A stretch of 64,000 nucleotides of DNA from Halorussus salinisoli (GTDB lineage: Archaea > Halobacteriota > Halobacteria > Halobacteriales > Haladaptataceae): positions 558,001-622,000 of the forward strand of contig SZNP01000004.1 in the NCBI GenBank assembly GCA_005239435.1. The letters are read 5' to 3'. The notes beneath the pieces were generated by a model. The model was not told the DNA's origin, made no database searches, and saw only the letters and a program-made list of their open reading frames with translations. The position numbers and the translations under genes were made by a program. The number at the start of each line of letters is the position of its first letter. Positions within the stretch are counted from its first letter, which is position 1. This document shows, piece by piece, positions 52,705 to 62,341 of the stretch.

Positions 52705-53943
52705 CTACGCTTCGTCGTAGTGGAACTCGGTCCACGCTCCTTCCTCGTAGGGATATTCAGTGAGGACATCAAGATTAACATCTACGCCAAGTCCGGGCTC
52801 GTCAGGAACCGTGAGCTCGCCGCCTTCGACGTCGAACGGTGACTCCAGGATGTCTTCCGCAAGGGGGAATGGGTACATCCCCGGATGGCGGCTTGTCTCA
52901 AAGACAGGATACTCCAGTAACTCCGACCCCGGTGCTGCAGCAACCAAATGTGCATTCGCAACGAGCCCAAGATGGGTGCCGAAATGGTGCGGAACGAAGG
53001 TCACGTCCGCCCCCTCACAGTGCTCAACAACATCCCCGCAACCAGTGAACCCGCGATGGTGGCGAACGTCACCCTGAAGGAAGTCAACCGCACCAGTGTC
53101 CGCAAGGCGTTTCAGACCCTGCGGCGACTCCTCGCTTTCACCGCCAGCGAGTGGTGTCCCTGTCGCTTCGCGAAGCTCCTGATACGCAGAATGGGCCTCG
53201 GGCTCAACCGGTTCCTCAACCCAGTAAACATCGTAGTCCTGGAATTTGGACGTGAGTTCTCGAACCTGATCTGGACTGTACGACTTATCGCCCATCTTCC
53301 ACCAGGTGTGGGCGTCAACCATGATCTCCATCTCGTCGCCGACTTCCTCTCGAATCAGCCTGATTGTCCGAAGATCTTCCTCGGGACCCAAGCCAGGACG
53401 ATATTTGTACCCTTCAAAGCCGTACTCCGCGAGTCCGGCCGCTTCCTCCGCATATCCTTCCGGAGGCATGTACATACCCCCGCTGGCGTAAAGCGGAAGC
53501 GTCCGGTCGGGGTCAGCGGTGACGTCGCTCTGCTCCAGTAGGAGTTCGTAGATGGGTGCGTTCTGGCGCTTCCCGATGATGTCGTGGAGCGCGATGTCGA
53601 TTGCGCTGATGATCTGTGAACGGAGGAAGCCCGGAATGTTGATGTCGTCGATCAGGTCGTGGGCCGCCGTCACGTCGTCGATCACTTCGTCTTCGAGCGT
53701 AGGTTCGATGACGTCATCGATGACCTCGACGAAGTTGCGGTGCGTTGCGCCATCGAAGTACTCCCGCATCGCGGAACTGCTCGCTCCGGCTGGTGCGTAA
53801 CCGATTTCACCGTCTGCAGTTTCGACGGTCACCAATACGAAATCGCGCTTCAAGATTTTCCGAGTTCCTCCCAAGAACTCGTGTTCGCGGGCTGGTCGGA
53901 TCGGCGACGACAATGCGTGGGCCGTGACATTCGTGATTTTCAT
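52705..53943 (-). CDS. Mandelate-racemase/enolase-superfamily dehydratase or racemase
   Basis: A 412-residue enzyme with the capping domain N-terminal and a TIM barrel from about residue 150. Catalytic landmarks: Lys/Arg in FEGYKYRPG, first metal Asp in IMVDAHTWW, second Glu in YWVEEPVEPE, third Glu in LAGGESEESP, Asp in LQGDVRHHRG, and the general-acid His in FVPHHFGTHLG. This set suits acid-sugar dehydratases (gluconate, xylonate, galactonate types). The following genes, a sugar-type ABC importer, an aldehyde dehydrogenase and 2-hydroxyacid dehydrogenases, fit a sugar-acid pathway. Substrate cannot be told from sequence. Length equals that of known haloarchaeal sugar-acid dehydratases. Confidence 0.84.
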   Translation of the reverse strand: MKITNVTAHALSSPIRPAREHEFLGGTRKILKRDFVLVTVETADGEIGYAPAGASSSAMREYFDGATHRNFVEVIDDVIEPTLEDEVIDDVTAAHDLIDDINIPGFLRSQIISAIDIALHDIIGKRQNAPIYELLLEQSDVTADPDRTLPLYASGGMYMPPEGYAEEAAGLAEYGFEGYKYRPGLGPEEDLRTIRLIREEVGDEMEIMVDAHTWWKMGDKSYSPDQVRELTSKFQDYDVYWVEEPVEPEAHSAYQELREATGTPLAGGESEESPQGLKRLADTGAVDFLQGDVRHHRGFTGCGDVVEHCEGADVTFVPHHFGTHLGLVANAHLVAAAPGSELLEYPVFETSRHPGMYPFPLAEDILESPFDVEGGELTVPDEPGLGVDVNLDVLTEYPYEEGAWTEFHYDEA

Positions 53944-54487
53944 GGTTGATGTTAGCTGTTATTGGTTAGTTATTGCTACAGGTGGTGTGCGAGCGGTTCA
54001 TCCAGACTCCGTTAGTAGCGCCACGTCCATGGATCACAGTCGAGACCGGGCACCGGTCCGGTCTAGCTTGACGTTCTTTCGGTGAACGGTTGGTCCTCGA
54101 CGTCTTTCGTTCGTGAGCGTAAGGAAGAAGGCCCATGTTCCTGCCGTGATCCTCGCGTTGTTCACCGTTAAACGCTTTCCCAGGGTTCTCGGCCGAGATC
54201 ATAGCTGGACCATTAGAATATCTCCGGAGCCTCAGTTCCGGTTTTCCGCCAGGAAGCTCGTGACTCTTATCCGAAAGGTGTCTCATTGTATTTCGTGTTA
54301 CCATGTTATCGATTTTTCTATCTTCTATTATTTAATTGTTTGCTCATATTTTTATGCACAGTTGACATAGCTGCGAGGGGTTGATTTCGCGCCTGTCAAG
54401 TCCGCTTGCGGCACGTCTATCGCTCGTTTCTCCTTGAGGGATACGCGTTCAAGGCGTAGGGTATTCGGAAATACCGGGGTCGTTTGT
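53944..54487. other. Intergenic region before the enolase-superfamily gene
   Basis: 544 bp separating the sugar importer operon from the enolase-superfamily gene. AT-rich at 54290-54365. It must hold the promoter of the gene at 53943 but no distinct operator stands out. No gene seen. Confidence 0.5.
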
Positions 54488-55696
54488 CTAGTGACCCTCA
54501 GAACCGTAGACGAGCGATTCCCCGTCCGACTTGTCGAACAGGTGGTACTTGTCCTCGTTGAACGAAACCGTGACAGTATCTCCCTGTGACACGCTCGTTT
54601 CGGGTTCGACGATCGCTTGGAACTCTACTCCGTCCTTTTCCATCGTCAGGAAGAAGTCGGATCCCATCTCTTCGACCACGAGGACTTCTGCGGTGATCGC
54701 GTTTTCCGTTTCACTGACAGACTCACCTCGAAGGGAAGAGATGGTGATGTCCTCCGGACGGATTCCATAAACCGCATCGAACCCGTCACTCGGACTGGAA
54801 TCGATCTGGTCGTGCATCCAATCGGGATACGGGAGTGCGAAGCTCTGGGTGTCGATCACCGTCGTCCCGCCATCCTGACGGACTTCGACGTCGAAGAAGT
54901 TCATCTGGGGGCTGCCGATGAAGCCCGCGACGAACTGGTTGGCGGGCTTGTCATAGACCTGCTGGGGTGGGGCGATTTGCTGAATTTCGGCGTCGTTCAT
55001 TACCGCGATGCGATCACCGAGCGTCATCGCCTCGGCCTGATCGTGGGTGACGTAGATCGACGTCTTTCCGATTTTGTCGTGGAGCCGATTCAGCTCGGTG
55101 CGCATTTTGATCCGGAGCTTGGCGTCGAGATTGCTCAACGGCTCGTCGAACAGGAACACTCGGGGTTCGCGGACCAACGCACGCCCGAGTGCAACTCGTT
55201 GCTGCTGGCCGCCGGAGAGGTCCTTCGGCTGACGGTCAAGTAGCTCCGAAATCTGCAGTAATTCCGCGGTCTCTCGGACTTTCTGCTCCCGCGTCGCCTT
55301 GCCGACGCCGCGGACCTTCAGCGGATAGGCCATGTTCTCCTGGACGGTCATGTGCGGATACAGGGCATACGTCTGGAACACCATGGCGATGTCTCGCTGT
55401 CTCGGGGCTTTACCGGCCACGTTTTCGCCTTCGATTAGGATCTCGCCGTCCGTGATCTCTTCAAGGCCGGCGATCGAGCGGAGGGTCGTGGTTTTGCCAC
55501 AGCCACTCGGACCGACGAACACGAGAAACTCCCCGTCTTCGACGGTCACGTTCATGTTATCGACGGCGACGACGCGATCGTCACCGTCGGCGTAGATCTT
55601 GGTCAAGTCGCGCAGTTCCACTTGGCCGCCGGACGCTTGACTCCCTATGCTCTGGGTCGCGGGTTCGATCGACGTTTCGGGTTGGCTGTCAGACAT
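54488..55696 (-). CDS. Carbohydrate ABC transporter ATP-binding protein (MalK/UgpC type)
   Basis: A 402-residue ABC ATPase. Walker A GPSGCGKTTTLRSIAG, Q-loop MVFQTYALYPHMTV, signature DLSGGQQQRVALGRA and Walker B VFLFDEPLSNLD are all present. The C-terminal 150 residues are the TOBE/regulatory domain of MalK-type proteins (YGIRPEDITISSLRGES). The first 20 residues are a variable Ser/Gln-rich leader. It is last in the importer operon, 59 bp after the second permease, and couples ATP hydrolysis to sugar uptake. Confidence 0.9.
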   Translation of the reverse strand: MSDSQPETSIEPATQSIGSQASGGQVELRDLTKIYADGDDRVVAVDNMNVTVEDGEFLVFVGPSGCGKTTTLRSIAGLEEITDGEILIEGENVAGKAPRQRDIAMVFQTYALYPHMTVQENMAYPLKVRGVGKATREQKVRETAELLQISELLDRQPKDLSGGQQQRVALGRALVREPRVFLFDEPLSNLDAKLRIKMRTELNRLHDKIGKTSIYVTHDQAEAMTLGDRIAVMNDAEIQQIAPPQQVYDKPANQFVAGFIGSPQMNFFDVEVRQDGGTTVIDTQSFALPYPDWMHDQIDSSPSDGFDAVYGIRPEDITISSLRGESVSETENAITAEVLVVEEMGSDFFLTMEKDGVEFQAIVEPETSVSQGDTVTVSFNEDKYHLFDKSDGESLVYGSEGH

Positions 55697-55755
55697 GGTT
55701 TCGTGGTGGACGTGTTTTCAGTGTGATTCGTTAAGTATGTTACGTTGAACCGTAC

Positions 55756-56652
55756 CTATCCTTTGATTGCCCCCGCGGTCAGTCCGCTGACGATGTGGCG
55801 CTGGAAGATGATGACGAAGAGCAGCGCCGGAATCATCGCCAAGAATCCTGCGACCGCCAGGAAGTTCCAGATGACGACGACGTCTTCGACCATCATCATC
55901 GCTCCGACGGGGAGCGTCTTCGCGCTGGGGCTCAGGGTTAGTGCTAGCGCGAACAGGAACTCCCGCCACGAGAACAGGAAGACGAGGATCGCCGACGCGG
56001 CGATTCCCGGCTTCGCTAGCGGGAGAATGACGTCCTTGAACGTCTGGAACCGAGTGGCCCCGTCGATGTACGCTGCTTCGTCAAGGTCGCTCGGAATCGA
56101 GATGAAGAAGTTGCGCATCAGCCAGATCACTAGTGGGAGATTCATGTACGTATACACCGTAATCAGGGCGATTCGGGTGTCCAGTAGTTGGAGTTCGCCG
56201 AACAGCCGATAGAACGGAATCAGCATTCCGATCGGTGGTAGCAGTCGGGCTCCCAGGATACCGATGAAGACGTAATCGTCGTACGGGAACCGGAACCGGG
56301 AGAACCCGTATCCACCGAGCGTCCCGAATATCATCACGATTACGGTCGTCGAGACGGCGACTGTCAAACTGTTGAGGGTGAACTGGTTAAAGCCACGCTC
56401 TGTCCACATCTCGACATAGTTCTTCCAGATTGGATCGGTCAGCTGTTGCGGGATGAGGTTCGGCGGGAAGGTGTGAATGCCCTCCATCGTCTTAATCGAG
56501 GAGGCGAACGTCCAGTAGATAGGGAACGTGAAGTAGAGTACTGCCAGAGTGAGTACGCCGAACACGACGTACTTGCTCTGGAGTGCTTTTGCCACTGACT
56601 GTACCGCGTTATACCGCCATTCTGAGTCGTTGAACGAATCTTGAATCGACAT
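55756..56652 (-). CDS. Carbohydrate ABC transporter permease (MalG type)
   Basis: A 298-residue permease with six helices. Residues 30-55 (VFGVLTLAVLYFTFPIYWTF) are helix 1. The BPD coupling motif is EAAYIDGATRFQTFKDVILP, followed by PGIAASAILVFLFSWREFLF, typical of MalG-like CUT1 permeases. The ATG at 56652 is preferred; an in-frame GTG nine bases upstream abuts the stop of the preceding permease. It forms the heterodimeric channel with the upstream permease. Confidence 0.88.
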   Translation of the reverse strand: MSIQDSFNDSEWRYNAVQSVAKALQSKYVVFGVLTLAVLYFTFPIYWTFASSIKTMEGIHTFPPNLIPQQLTDPIWKNYVEMWTERGFNQFTLNSLTVAVSTTVIVMIFGTLGGYGFSRFRFPYDDYVFIGILGARLLPPIGMLIPFYRLFGELQLLDTRIALITVYTYMNLPLVIWLMRNFFISIPSDLDEAAYIDGATRFQTFKDVILPLAKPGIAASAILVFLFSWREFLFALALTLSPSAKTLPVGAMMMVEDVVVIWNFLAVAGFLAMIPALLFVIIFQRHIVSGLTAGAIKG

Positions 56653-56661
56653 TTGTATCAC

Positions 56662-57630
56662 TTATGCGGTTTCCAGCGCGTCTTCCTGTATCATTTTCAC
56701 GTACAGTCCCACGATGACCAGCGTTATCAGGATCATGACGACCGACAGTGCCGCCGAGTAACCGAGCCGGAGCTGTTTAACGCCGGAGCTGTAGATGTAC
56801 GTCGCGAGCACTTCGGTTGCGTTACCCGGTCCGCCTTGGGTGAGCGAGAAGACGATCGAGAACGTTCGGAAGGCGAACATCGTCATGATCAACAGCGCGA
56901 CCCCGGCCGATGGCTTGATCTGCGGTAGCGTGATGTCGCGGAACTTCGCAAAGTCGGTTGCTCCGTCGACCGTCGCGGCCTCGTACAGCGTGTCTGGGAT
57001 GGTTTGAAGACCGGCGAGGAGAATGATTGTCGCGAACGGGGCGCGAGACCAGGCATCCACTACTACGACGGAGATAAAGGCGAGCGTCGGGTCGGTGACG
57101 AAGGGAAGATTCTCCGCCGTGATGCCGGACCCGACGAGGATGGCGTTGACGACGCCGTAATCAGCGTGGAGCATGAACCGCCAGATGAGGCCCGTGACCA
57201 CGAGCGGTACTGCCCAGGCGAGCAGGATCAACACCGTGAACGAACTTCGGACTCGCTGATTGACAATCTTGTTTAGCGCGAGTGCACATGTGAACCCGAT
57301 GAGGAACGCCAATGTCACGGATCCCAGCGTGTACATGACCGAGTGGCGTAAAGACATGAAGAAAACCGGGTCTTGGAAGATCTCGATGTAATTCTGTAGC
57401 CCGATGAAGTCCTGGCCACCGTATCGACTGATACTGTGGACGCTAGTCCAGATGAGATAACCTACGGGGAATGCAACGAGAATCCCCAAGAGGGTAATTG
57501 GCGGAAACAGGACTACCTTCATGAAGTTCCCGTTTATGAACTCCCGTATCGGTCCTATTTCACCGGGTTCTTCGTCCGTGAACAGACCTTTGGCTTGTTC
57601 GTAAACTGATGATATGGTCCGCGATACCAT
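56662..57630 (-). CDS. Carbohydrate ABC transporter permease (MalF type)
   Basis: A 322-residue permease with about six to seven helices. A cytoplasmic N-terminus (SSVYEQAKGLFTDEEPGEIG) leads to helix 1 near residue 38. The EAA coupling loop is YEAATVDGATDFAKFRDITLP, here ending QIKPSAGVALLIMT. It belongs to the CUT1 family for oligosaccharides, polyols or glycerol-phosphate. It is the first permease of the operon, with a TATA-like element about 25 bp upstream. Confidence 0.88.
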   Translation of the reverse strand: MVSRTISSVYEQAKGLFTDEEPGEIGPIREFINGNFMKVVLFPPITLLGILVAFPVGYLIWTSVHSISRYGGQDFIGLQNYIEIFQDPVFFMSLRHSVMYTLGSVTLAFLIGFTCALALNKIVNQRVRSSFTVLILLAWAVPLVVTGLIWRFMLHADYGVVNAILVGSGITAENLPFVTDPTLAFISVVVVDAWSRAPFATIILLAGLQTIPDTLYEAATVDGATDFAKFRDITLPQIKPSAGVALLIMTMFAFRTFSIVFSLTQGGPGNATEVLATYIYSSGVKQLRLGYSAALSVVMILITLVIVGLYVKMIQEDALETA

Positions 57631-57944
57631 ACTCCATCATCCTCTTTCACACGATATAAAACCTTCCATAATATTTCCATCATATTTCCAAGGACCAACG
57701 TTCGAACCGAACGGTGCGAGGTGTAGATGGCAACTGTCTGTGGACAGCTCGTTCAACACCTCCCAAGCGGCGAAGAGCAATACCACTGTCAGAGACAGAC
57801 AACCGATCTTCCTCTCGTACCTGTGTTCCGAGTAGTACTCGTCATCTGGTCAGAAAGACGTTAGGAGACGGCGAAATACAAGATGGACGCGTCGCCGGGA
57901 ACGCGTCCGATGACAGCCGAGTTCGCTCAATTCTAGGACGAAGC
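57631..57944. promoter_or_regulatory. Intergenic region with the permease promoter
   Basis: 314 bp between the binding-protein gene and the permease genes. On the minus strand TTTATATC (57653-57660) lies 23-30 bp before the permease ATG and fits an archaeal TATA box. It suggests that permeases and ATPase can be transcribed apart from the binding protein. No gene is seen. Confidence 0.5.
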
Positions 57945-59360
57945 TTACTGATTGAGGACGCCGTCGATCATCTCTTGGGCGTCGTCGAGTGCCGCCTTGG
58001 GCTTCATACTCCCTCCCCAGGCCTTCTGAAGGTTCGGGACGATGGACTGTTCGATCGTCTGAATCTGGCGTGGCCAGAGTCCTTCCCGTGCGTTCTGGAT
58101 CGACTCCTGGACGATGTCCTTGAAGTGAGTGATCTCCTCCTGTTCTTGTTCGACGATGTCCCAGGCGGCGCTATTAGCCGGCATGTTCCCTTCCTGGATG
58201 AACTCCTGTGCTTCGGCCTCGGCACTCCGGGCGCCGTCCAGATAGACCTTCGCTGCGCGCTTTTTCTCCTCGGGAGCGTACCGGTTGATACACAGGCAGT
58301 CCGTTCCGATGAACGTGGCGTGCTCGCCGTTGTTGTCGGCCTTCGCCGGCAGGCCGAGGTCGTAGGCCTCGCCGGGAGCACCCAACTCTTCTAGAGCCAG
58401 CGGGATCATCTTCGACCCGCCGACGTAACTGACGACCTTGTCCGCGAGGAAGAGGTCCTCCGGACCGCCCTGACCGTACTGGAGTACGTCGGGGACCAGC
58501 CCCTCTTCAATGAGATTCACTTGCTCCTCGAGCGCATTGACGCCCGCCTCGCTGTTCACGACTACGGTTCCATCGTCTTTGACGATGTCTTCTCCCTGCG
58601 ACCAGACCCGGAGCATCCACGGGTAGGAGGGGTACCGTACGCCGCCCCCGTACCAGACGTAGCCATGGTAATCCTTGCTCTGGGATTTCGCTTCCTCGCA
58701 GACCTCGCGGATGTCCGACCAGGTCGGGCGCTTCAGGAAGTCCGCCTCGAATCCCAGCTCCTGTAGCAGGTCGGGCCGGTAGTTCTGAAGCGAACCCTCC
58801 GCGATAGCGACGCTCATGTAGATGTGTTCGCCGTCCCTCGATGCGTCGATGTCCGTCACGAATTCTTCCTTGAACGCGCGCGGGAAGTACTCGTAGGCAC
58901 TCTCGTCCCAGAGATCGTCGACGGGTTCTAGCCATCCCGGTTCGACGAAGTCCAGGTACATCTGGCGATCGACCTGCATCACGGCCGGCGACTTCGATTG
59001 GGAAGACAATACGGTCGTGACCTTGCCGCTGGCCTGTTTCGAGGGAACGATGATCGGCGAGACGTCGATTCCGGTTCGCTCCGAAAACCGTTCGTAGAAC
59101 CACTTCGTCGCCGGGTCGTGCTTCATCGACCCGAGGTTGAAGTATTCGAAGCCGTCGCTCACCTTATCCTGATCGAACTCGGGCGGCACGTACTTCTCGC
59201 CCGATATCCGGTCGCCAATTGATTCCGGCTTCGACCAGTTTGCCCAACTAGACTGACTTTGACCGTCGTTCGAGTTACCTCCTACGCAACCCGCAATGCC
59301 CGCGATTCCGGCCGTACTTGCAGCTTTCACGAATCTGCGCCTATTGATACCCTGTGGCAT
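57945..59360 (-). CDS. Tat lipoprotein: carbohydrate ABC transporter substrate-binding protein
   Basis: A 471-residue extracellular binding protein of SBP family 1. The N-terminus combines a twin-arginine motif (INRRRFVKAASTAG) with a lipobox (GIAGIAGC), so it is probably exported folded and anchored by a lipid on Cys about 29. The mature part shows the two-lobed pattern of sugar-binding proteins (FYERFSERTGIDVSPIIVPS; EAKSQSKDYHGYVWYGGG; GPEDLFLADKVVSYVGGSK). It supplies substrate to the permeases downstream. ATG at 59360 is set by the signal peptide. Confidence 0.88.
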   Translation of the reverse strand: MPQGINRRRFVKAASTAGIAGIAGCVGGNSNDGQSQSSWANWSKPESIGDRISGEKYVPPEFDQDKVSDGFEYFNLGSMKHDPATKWFYERFSERTGIDVSPIIVPSKQASGKVTTVLSSQSKSPAVMQVDRQMYLDFVEPGWLEPVDDLWDESAYEYFPRAFKEEFVTDIDASRDGEHIYMSVAIAEGSLQNYRPDLLQELGFEADFLKRPTWSDIREVCEEAKSQSKDYHGYVWYGGGVRYPSYPWMLRVWSQGEDIVKDDGTVVVNSEAGVNALEEQVNLIEEGLVPDVLQYGQGGPEDLFLADKVVSYVGGSKMIPLALEELGAPGEAYDLGLPAKADNNGEHATFIGTDCLCINRYAPEEKKRAAKVYLDGARSAEAEAQEFIQEGNMPANSAAWDIVEQEQEEITHFKDIVQESIQNAREGLWPRQIQTIEQSIVPNLQKAWGGSMKPKAALDDAQEMIDGVLNQ

Positions 59361-59668
59361 ACACGTACCTACAATTCCGCCGGGGAATATAAAAGTATCT
59401 GATTTTACAGTCAAAACAACAGTAAATCTATTCACCTAACGCTGGAGAGGTCGCAGTTCAATTTATCGAGCTCCGTCGACGCGAAAGGTATCGTTTTCAG
59501 TCACTCAGAAGGTAACCGACAAACGACCGACCGGCAGACCGTGATACCGGGGTGACCCAAATCAAACATACCGCAACTGTATCGTGGAGTAACATCACCT
59601 AACTACTTCGCAAAAAGCGCGTGGTAACTGACGATTAGAACGAGAAGTGACGTGGAGTCGTGCGCCAA
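59361..59668. promoter_or_regulatory. Intergenic region with promoter of the binding protein
   Basis: 308 bp. AATATAAAAG at 59386-59395 (plus strand; read as its complement) lies 26-35 bp before the ATG at 59360, an archetypal haloarchaeal TATA position for a leaderless mRNA. The rest shows no gene. Confidence 0.55.
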
Positions 59669-61120
59669 TCAGTAGGACATATAGACGGTCTTTGGAAGCG
59701 TGTAGAAGTCAATAGCAGCGTCGCCCTGCTCACGAAACGTCTCACTCGACGAACCCTTGACACCGCCGAACGGCACGTGGAGCTCAAGCCCCGTTGTCTT
59801 CTCATTCACCTTGGCAACACCGACCTCCGCCTCCTCAACGAACCGGTTAGCCTCCCGAAGATCGTCCGTCACGATGCTCGCCGAAAGCCCAAAGTCAACA
59901 TCGTTGGCTACTTCGATAGCATCATCAAGGCTACTAATCGGAATAACCGAAAGCACCGGACCGAAGATTTCCTCCCGAGCAATCCGCATCTCGGGCTCAA
60001 CATCGGCGAACACCGCCGGTTCGACGTAGTGTCCATCATCAAGGCCATCACCGCTGAAGCGTTCACCACCAGTCAACAGTGTCGCGCCTTCGTCGCTACC
60101 GAGAGAGACGTACTCAAGAGTGCTCTCAAGTTCATCGCGGCTTGCGTGTGGCCCCATGTCCGGATTCTCCATCCCTGGACCAATCTCGATTTCTTCCGCT
60201 CGATCGACGATTCGGTCCACGAACTCGTCGTACACGCTCTCATGTACGAGCGCACGTGACGTAGCCGTACAGGCTTGCCCAGTCACACCAAACGCACCTG
60301 CTGCAACGATGTCGACAGCCTCGTCGAGGTCGGCGCTCGGCATTACGACGGCCGGGTTCTTGCTCCCCATCTCCAGTTGAACACGCTTCTGATCCCCAGT
60401 CGCGCTCTGATAAACGTGGTCGCCGACTTTCGCGCTCCCCGTGAACGAGACTGCATCCACGTCCTCGTGAGTAGTGAAGACACCGCCGACCTCACTTCCG
60501 GAACCGGTGACGTAGTTCAGCACACCGTCTGGAAGTCCTGCCTCGTTAAGGCATTCGACGAGATTTCGAGCGATTTCCGGAGTCAGGGATGCTGGCTTGA
60601 ACACCACGGTGTTTCCAGTCGCAAGCGCAGGGGCGATTTTCCACGCCGGAATAGCAATCGGATAGTTCCACGGCGTGATCAACGCTGCAACCCCGAGCGG
60701 TTCCTTGACTGTATAGAGGTTTTGGTCCGGTGAACTCGGTGACTTCACAGTTCCGCCGAGATCGCGTGCCTTCGCCGCGTAGTATTGGAAGATATCGACT
60801 GCCCGCTGGACCTCTCCCGAGGCCTCGTCCAGCGTCTTTCCTTCTTCCCGAGACAACGTCTCGGTCAGTTCATCCTTCCGGTCGGCGAGTAGGCGGGAAG
60901 TACGTTCGAGAATGCGCCCCCGCTCGGGTGCAGGCATGTCAGCCCATTCATCGGCGGCAGCGGCCGCCGCCTCGACTGCTGCGACCGCGTCTTCCTCTGA
61001 AGAGCGTTGATAGCGTCCGATCAGCTCGTCGGTGTTCGAGGGACTGCGGTTTTCGAACGTTTCGCCTGTCGTCGCTTCGCTCCACTCGCCATCAATGTAG
61101 TTTCCGTATGTCTGTGTCAT
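59669..61120 (-). CDS. NAD(P)-dependent aldehyde dehydrogenase
   Basis: A 483-residue ALDH. Key residues: Asn152 in ITPWNYPIAIP, Lys175 in TVVFKPASLT, the Rossmann G-x-x-x-x-G at FTGSAKVGD, general-base Glu250 in VQLEMGSKNP, and nucleophile Cys284 in TGQACTATSR. The start at 61120 fits the common opening TYGNYIDGEW. Sequence style resembles alpha-ketoglutarate-semialdehyde and succinate-semialdehyde dehydrogenases. In this neighbourhood it may oxidise the semialdehyde at the end of an oxidative pentose or uronate pathway. Substrate is inferred from context only. Confidence 0.89.
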   Translation of the reverse strand: MTQTYGNYIDGEWSEATTGETFENRSPSNTDELIGRYQRSSEEDAVAAVEAAAAAADEWADMPAPERGRILERTSRLLADRKDELTETLSREEGKTLDEASGEVQRAVDIFQYYAAKARDLGGTVKSPSSPDQNLYTVKEPLGVAALITPWNYPIAIPAWKIAPALATGNTVVFKPASLTPEIARNLVECLNEAGLPDGVLNYVTGSGSEVGGVFTTHEDVDAVSFTGSAKVGDHVYQSATGDQKRVQLEMGSKNPAVVMPSADLDEAVDIVAAGAFGVTGQACTATSRALVHESVYDEFVDRIVDRAEEIEIGPGMENPDMGPHASRDELESTLEYVSLGSDEGATLLTGGERFSGDGLDDGHYVEPAVFADVEPEMRIAREEIFGPVLSVIPISSLDDAIEVANDVDFGLSASIVTDDLREANRFVEEAEVGVAKVNEKTTGLELHVPFGGVKGSSSETFREQGDAAIDFYTLPKTVYMSY

Positions 61121-61369
61121 ATGTCGGTGATGCCGTTTTGGCCTGTATCGGTTGGTTTGCCTTGTCCGTACCGTACTCGGAAAGGCAACCCTGAGCCCGC
61201 GTGGCGAGACGTCACTGTGAAGCAGGCTGTCGTTCGGACTGCGTCCGTACTGGGTTGCCTTGCGGGATGGATGAGGCGCCACCTCTAAAAACTATTGTTA
61301 TCTGCAATATACATCTGTGATTTAGCGCCCACCCAGAGATTTATCCCCCATGCACTCAGTTACGGACGT

Positions 61370-62329
61370 ATGGCGGAGCAACCAACAACCCTCCTGCTAC
61401 ACGAAGCACCGCACGGTGGCAATTCAGCCGAACTCGCCCGTGAAATTGAACGGCAGGCGACAGACGTCGACCTACAACTCGCCGAAAGTTACGACGACGC
61501 CCGCACCCGTATCGAGTCAGCGGACATCGTCATCACTCGCGAACTCACGTCCGAACTGCTCGACCACGCGGACAACCTCGACTGGATACAGGCCCTCAAC
61601 GCTGGCGTCGATAGCTACGACCTCAACCGAATCGAGGACATGGGCGTCATCCTCACGAACGCCGCGGGTGTACACGCGAATCCAATCGCCGAACAGGTAC
61701 TCGGATACATGCTCATCTTCGAGCGGAACCTTCACCGCGGTATCGAACAACAGCGACAGAATATCTGGCAGCACTACAGCGGCGGTGAACTCCGCGGCCA
61801 GACGCTGGGCGTCCTCGGCGTTGGCGAAATCGGCGGCCGAATCGCAGAACTCGGATCTGCACTTGGAATGACCGTTCTCGGAACAAAACGCGATACCTCA
61901 ACAGCCCCGGATACTGTCGACGAAATTCACCCACCTGACGAAACCCATCAGGTGCTCGCCGAGAGCGACTACGTCGCCATAGCCTGTCCGCTGACCGACC
62001 AGACAGAAGGACTCCTCGGCCTGCAAGAATTCGCGTCCATGAAACGGGATGGCGTGGTAATCAATATCGGCCGCGGTCCGGTAATCAACCAAGACGACTT
62101 GGTGACGGCGATTCAGAAAGGGAAGATCCGTGGCGCCGCCCTCGACGTTACTGACCCCGAACCACTACCGCTAGACTCCCCGCTCTGGGACCTGTCAGAC
62201 GTGATCGTGACGCCCCACATGGCCGGGTCGACACCGCATTACTGGGAGCGCAGCGCGGAAATCTTCGCGACGAACTACGAACGGTACTTGGCTGGCGAAA
62301 CTGACGCCTTCGTTAATCGCGTTATCTAG
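61370..62329 (+). CDS. D-2-hydroxyacid dehydrogenase (NAD-dependent)
   Basis: A 319-residue dehydrogenase. The Rossmann motif is LGVLGVGEIGGRIAELG near residue 145. Catalytic Arg is in VVINIGRGPVINQDDL, the Glu in DVTDPEPLPLDSPLW, and the His in VIVTPHMAGSTP. It reduces 2-keto acids such as glyoxylate or hydroxypyruvate, or works in reverse. Start ATG at 61370 gives a normal N-terminus (AEQPTTLLLHEAPHGGN). It is divergent from the ALDH gene and convergent with another 2-hydroxyacid dehydrogenase 12 bp away. Confidence 0.87.
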   Translation: MAEQPTTLLLHEAPHGGNSAELAREIERQATDVDLQLAESYDDARTRIESADIVITRELTSELLDHADNLDWIQALNAGVDSYDLNRIEDMGVILTNAAGVHANPIAEQVLGYMLIFERNLHRGIEQQRQNIWQHYSGGELRGQTLGVLGVGEIGGRIAELGSALGMTVLGTKRDTSTAPDTVDEIHPPDETHQVLAESDYVAIACPLTDQTEGLLGLQEFASMKRDGVVINIGRGPVINQDDLVTAIQKGKIRGAALDVTDPEPLPLDSPLWDLSDVIVTPHMAGSTPHYWERSAEIFATNYERYLAGETDAFVNRVI

Positions 62330-62341
62330 CGCGGAATCCAG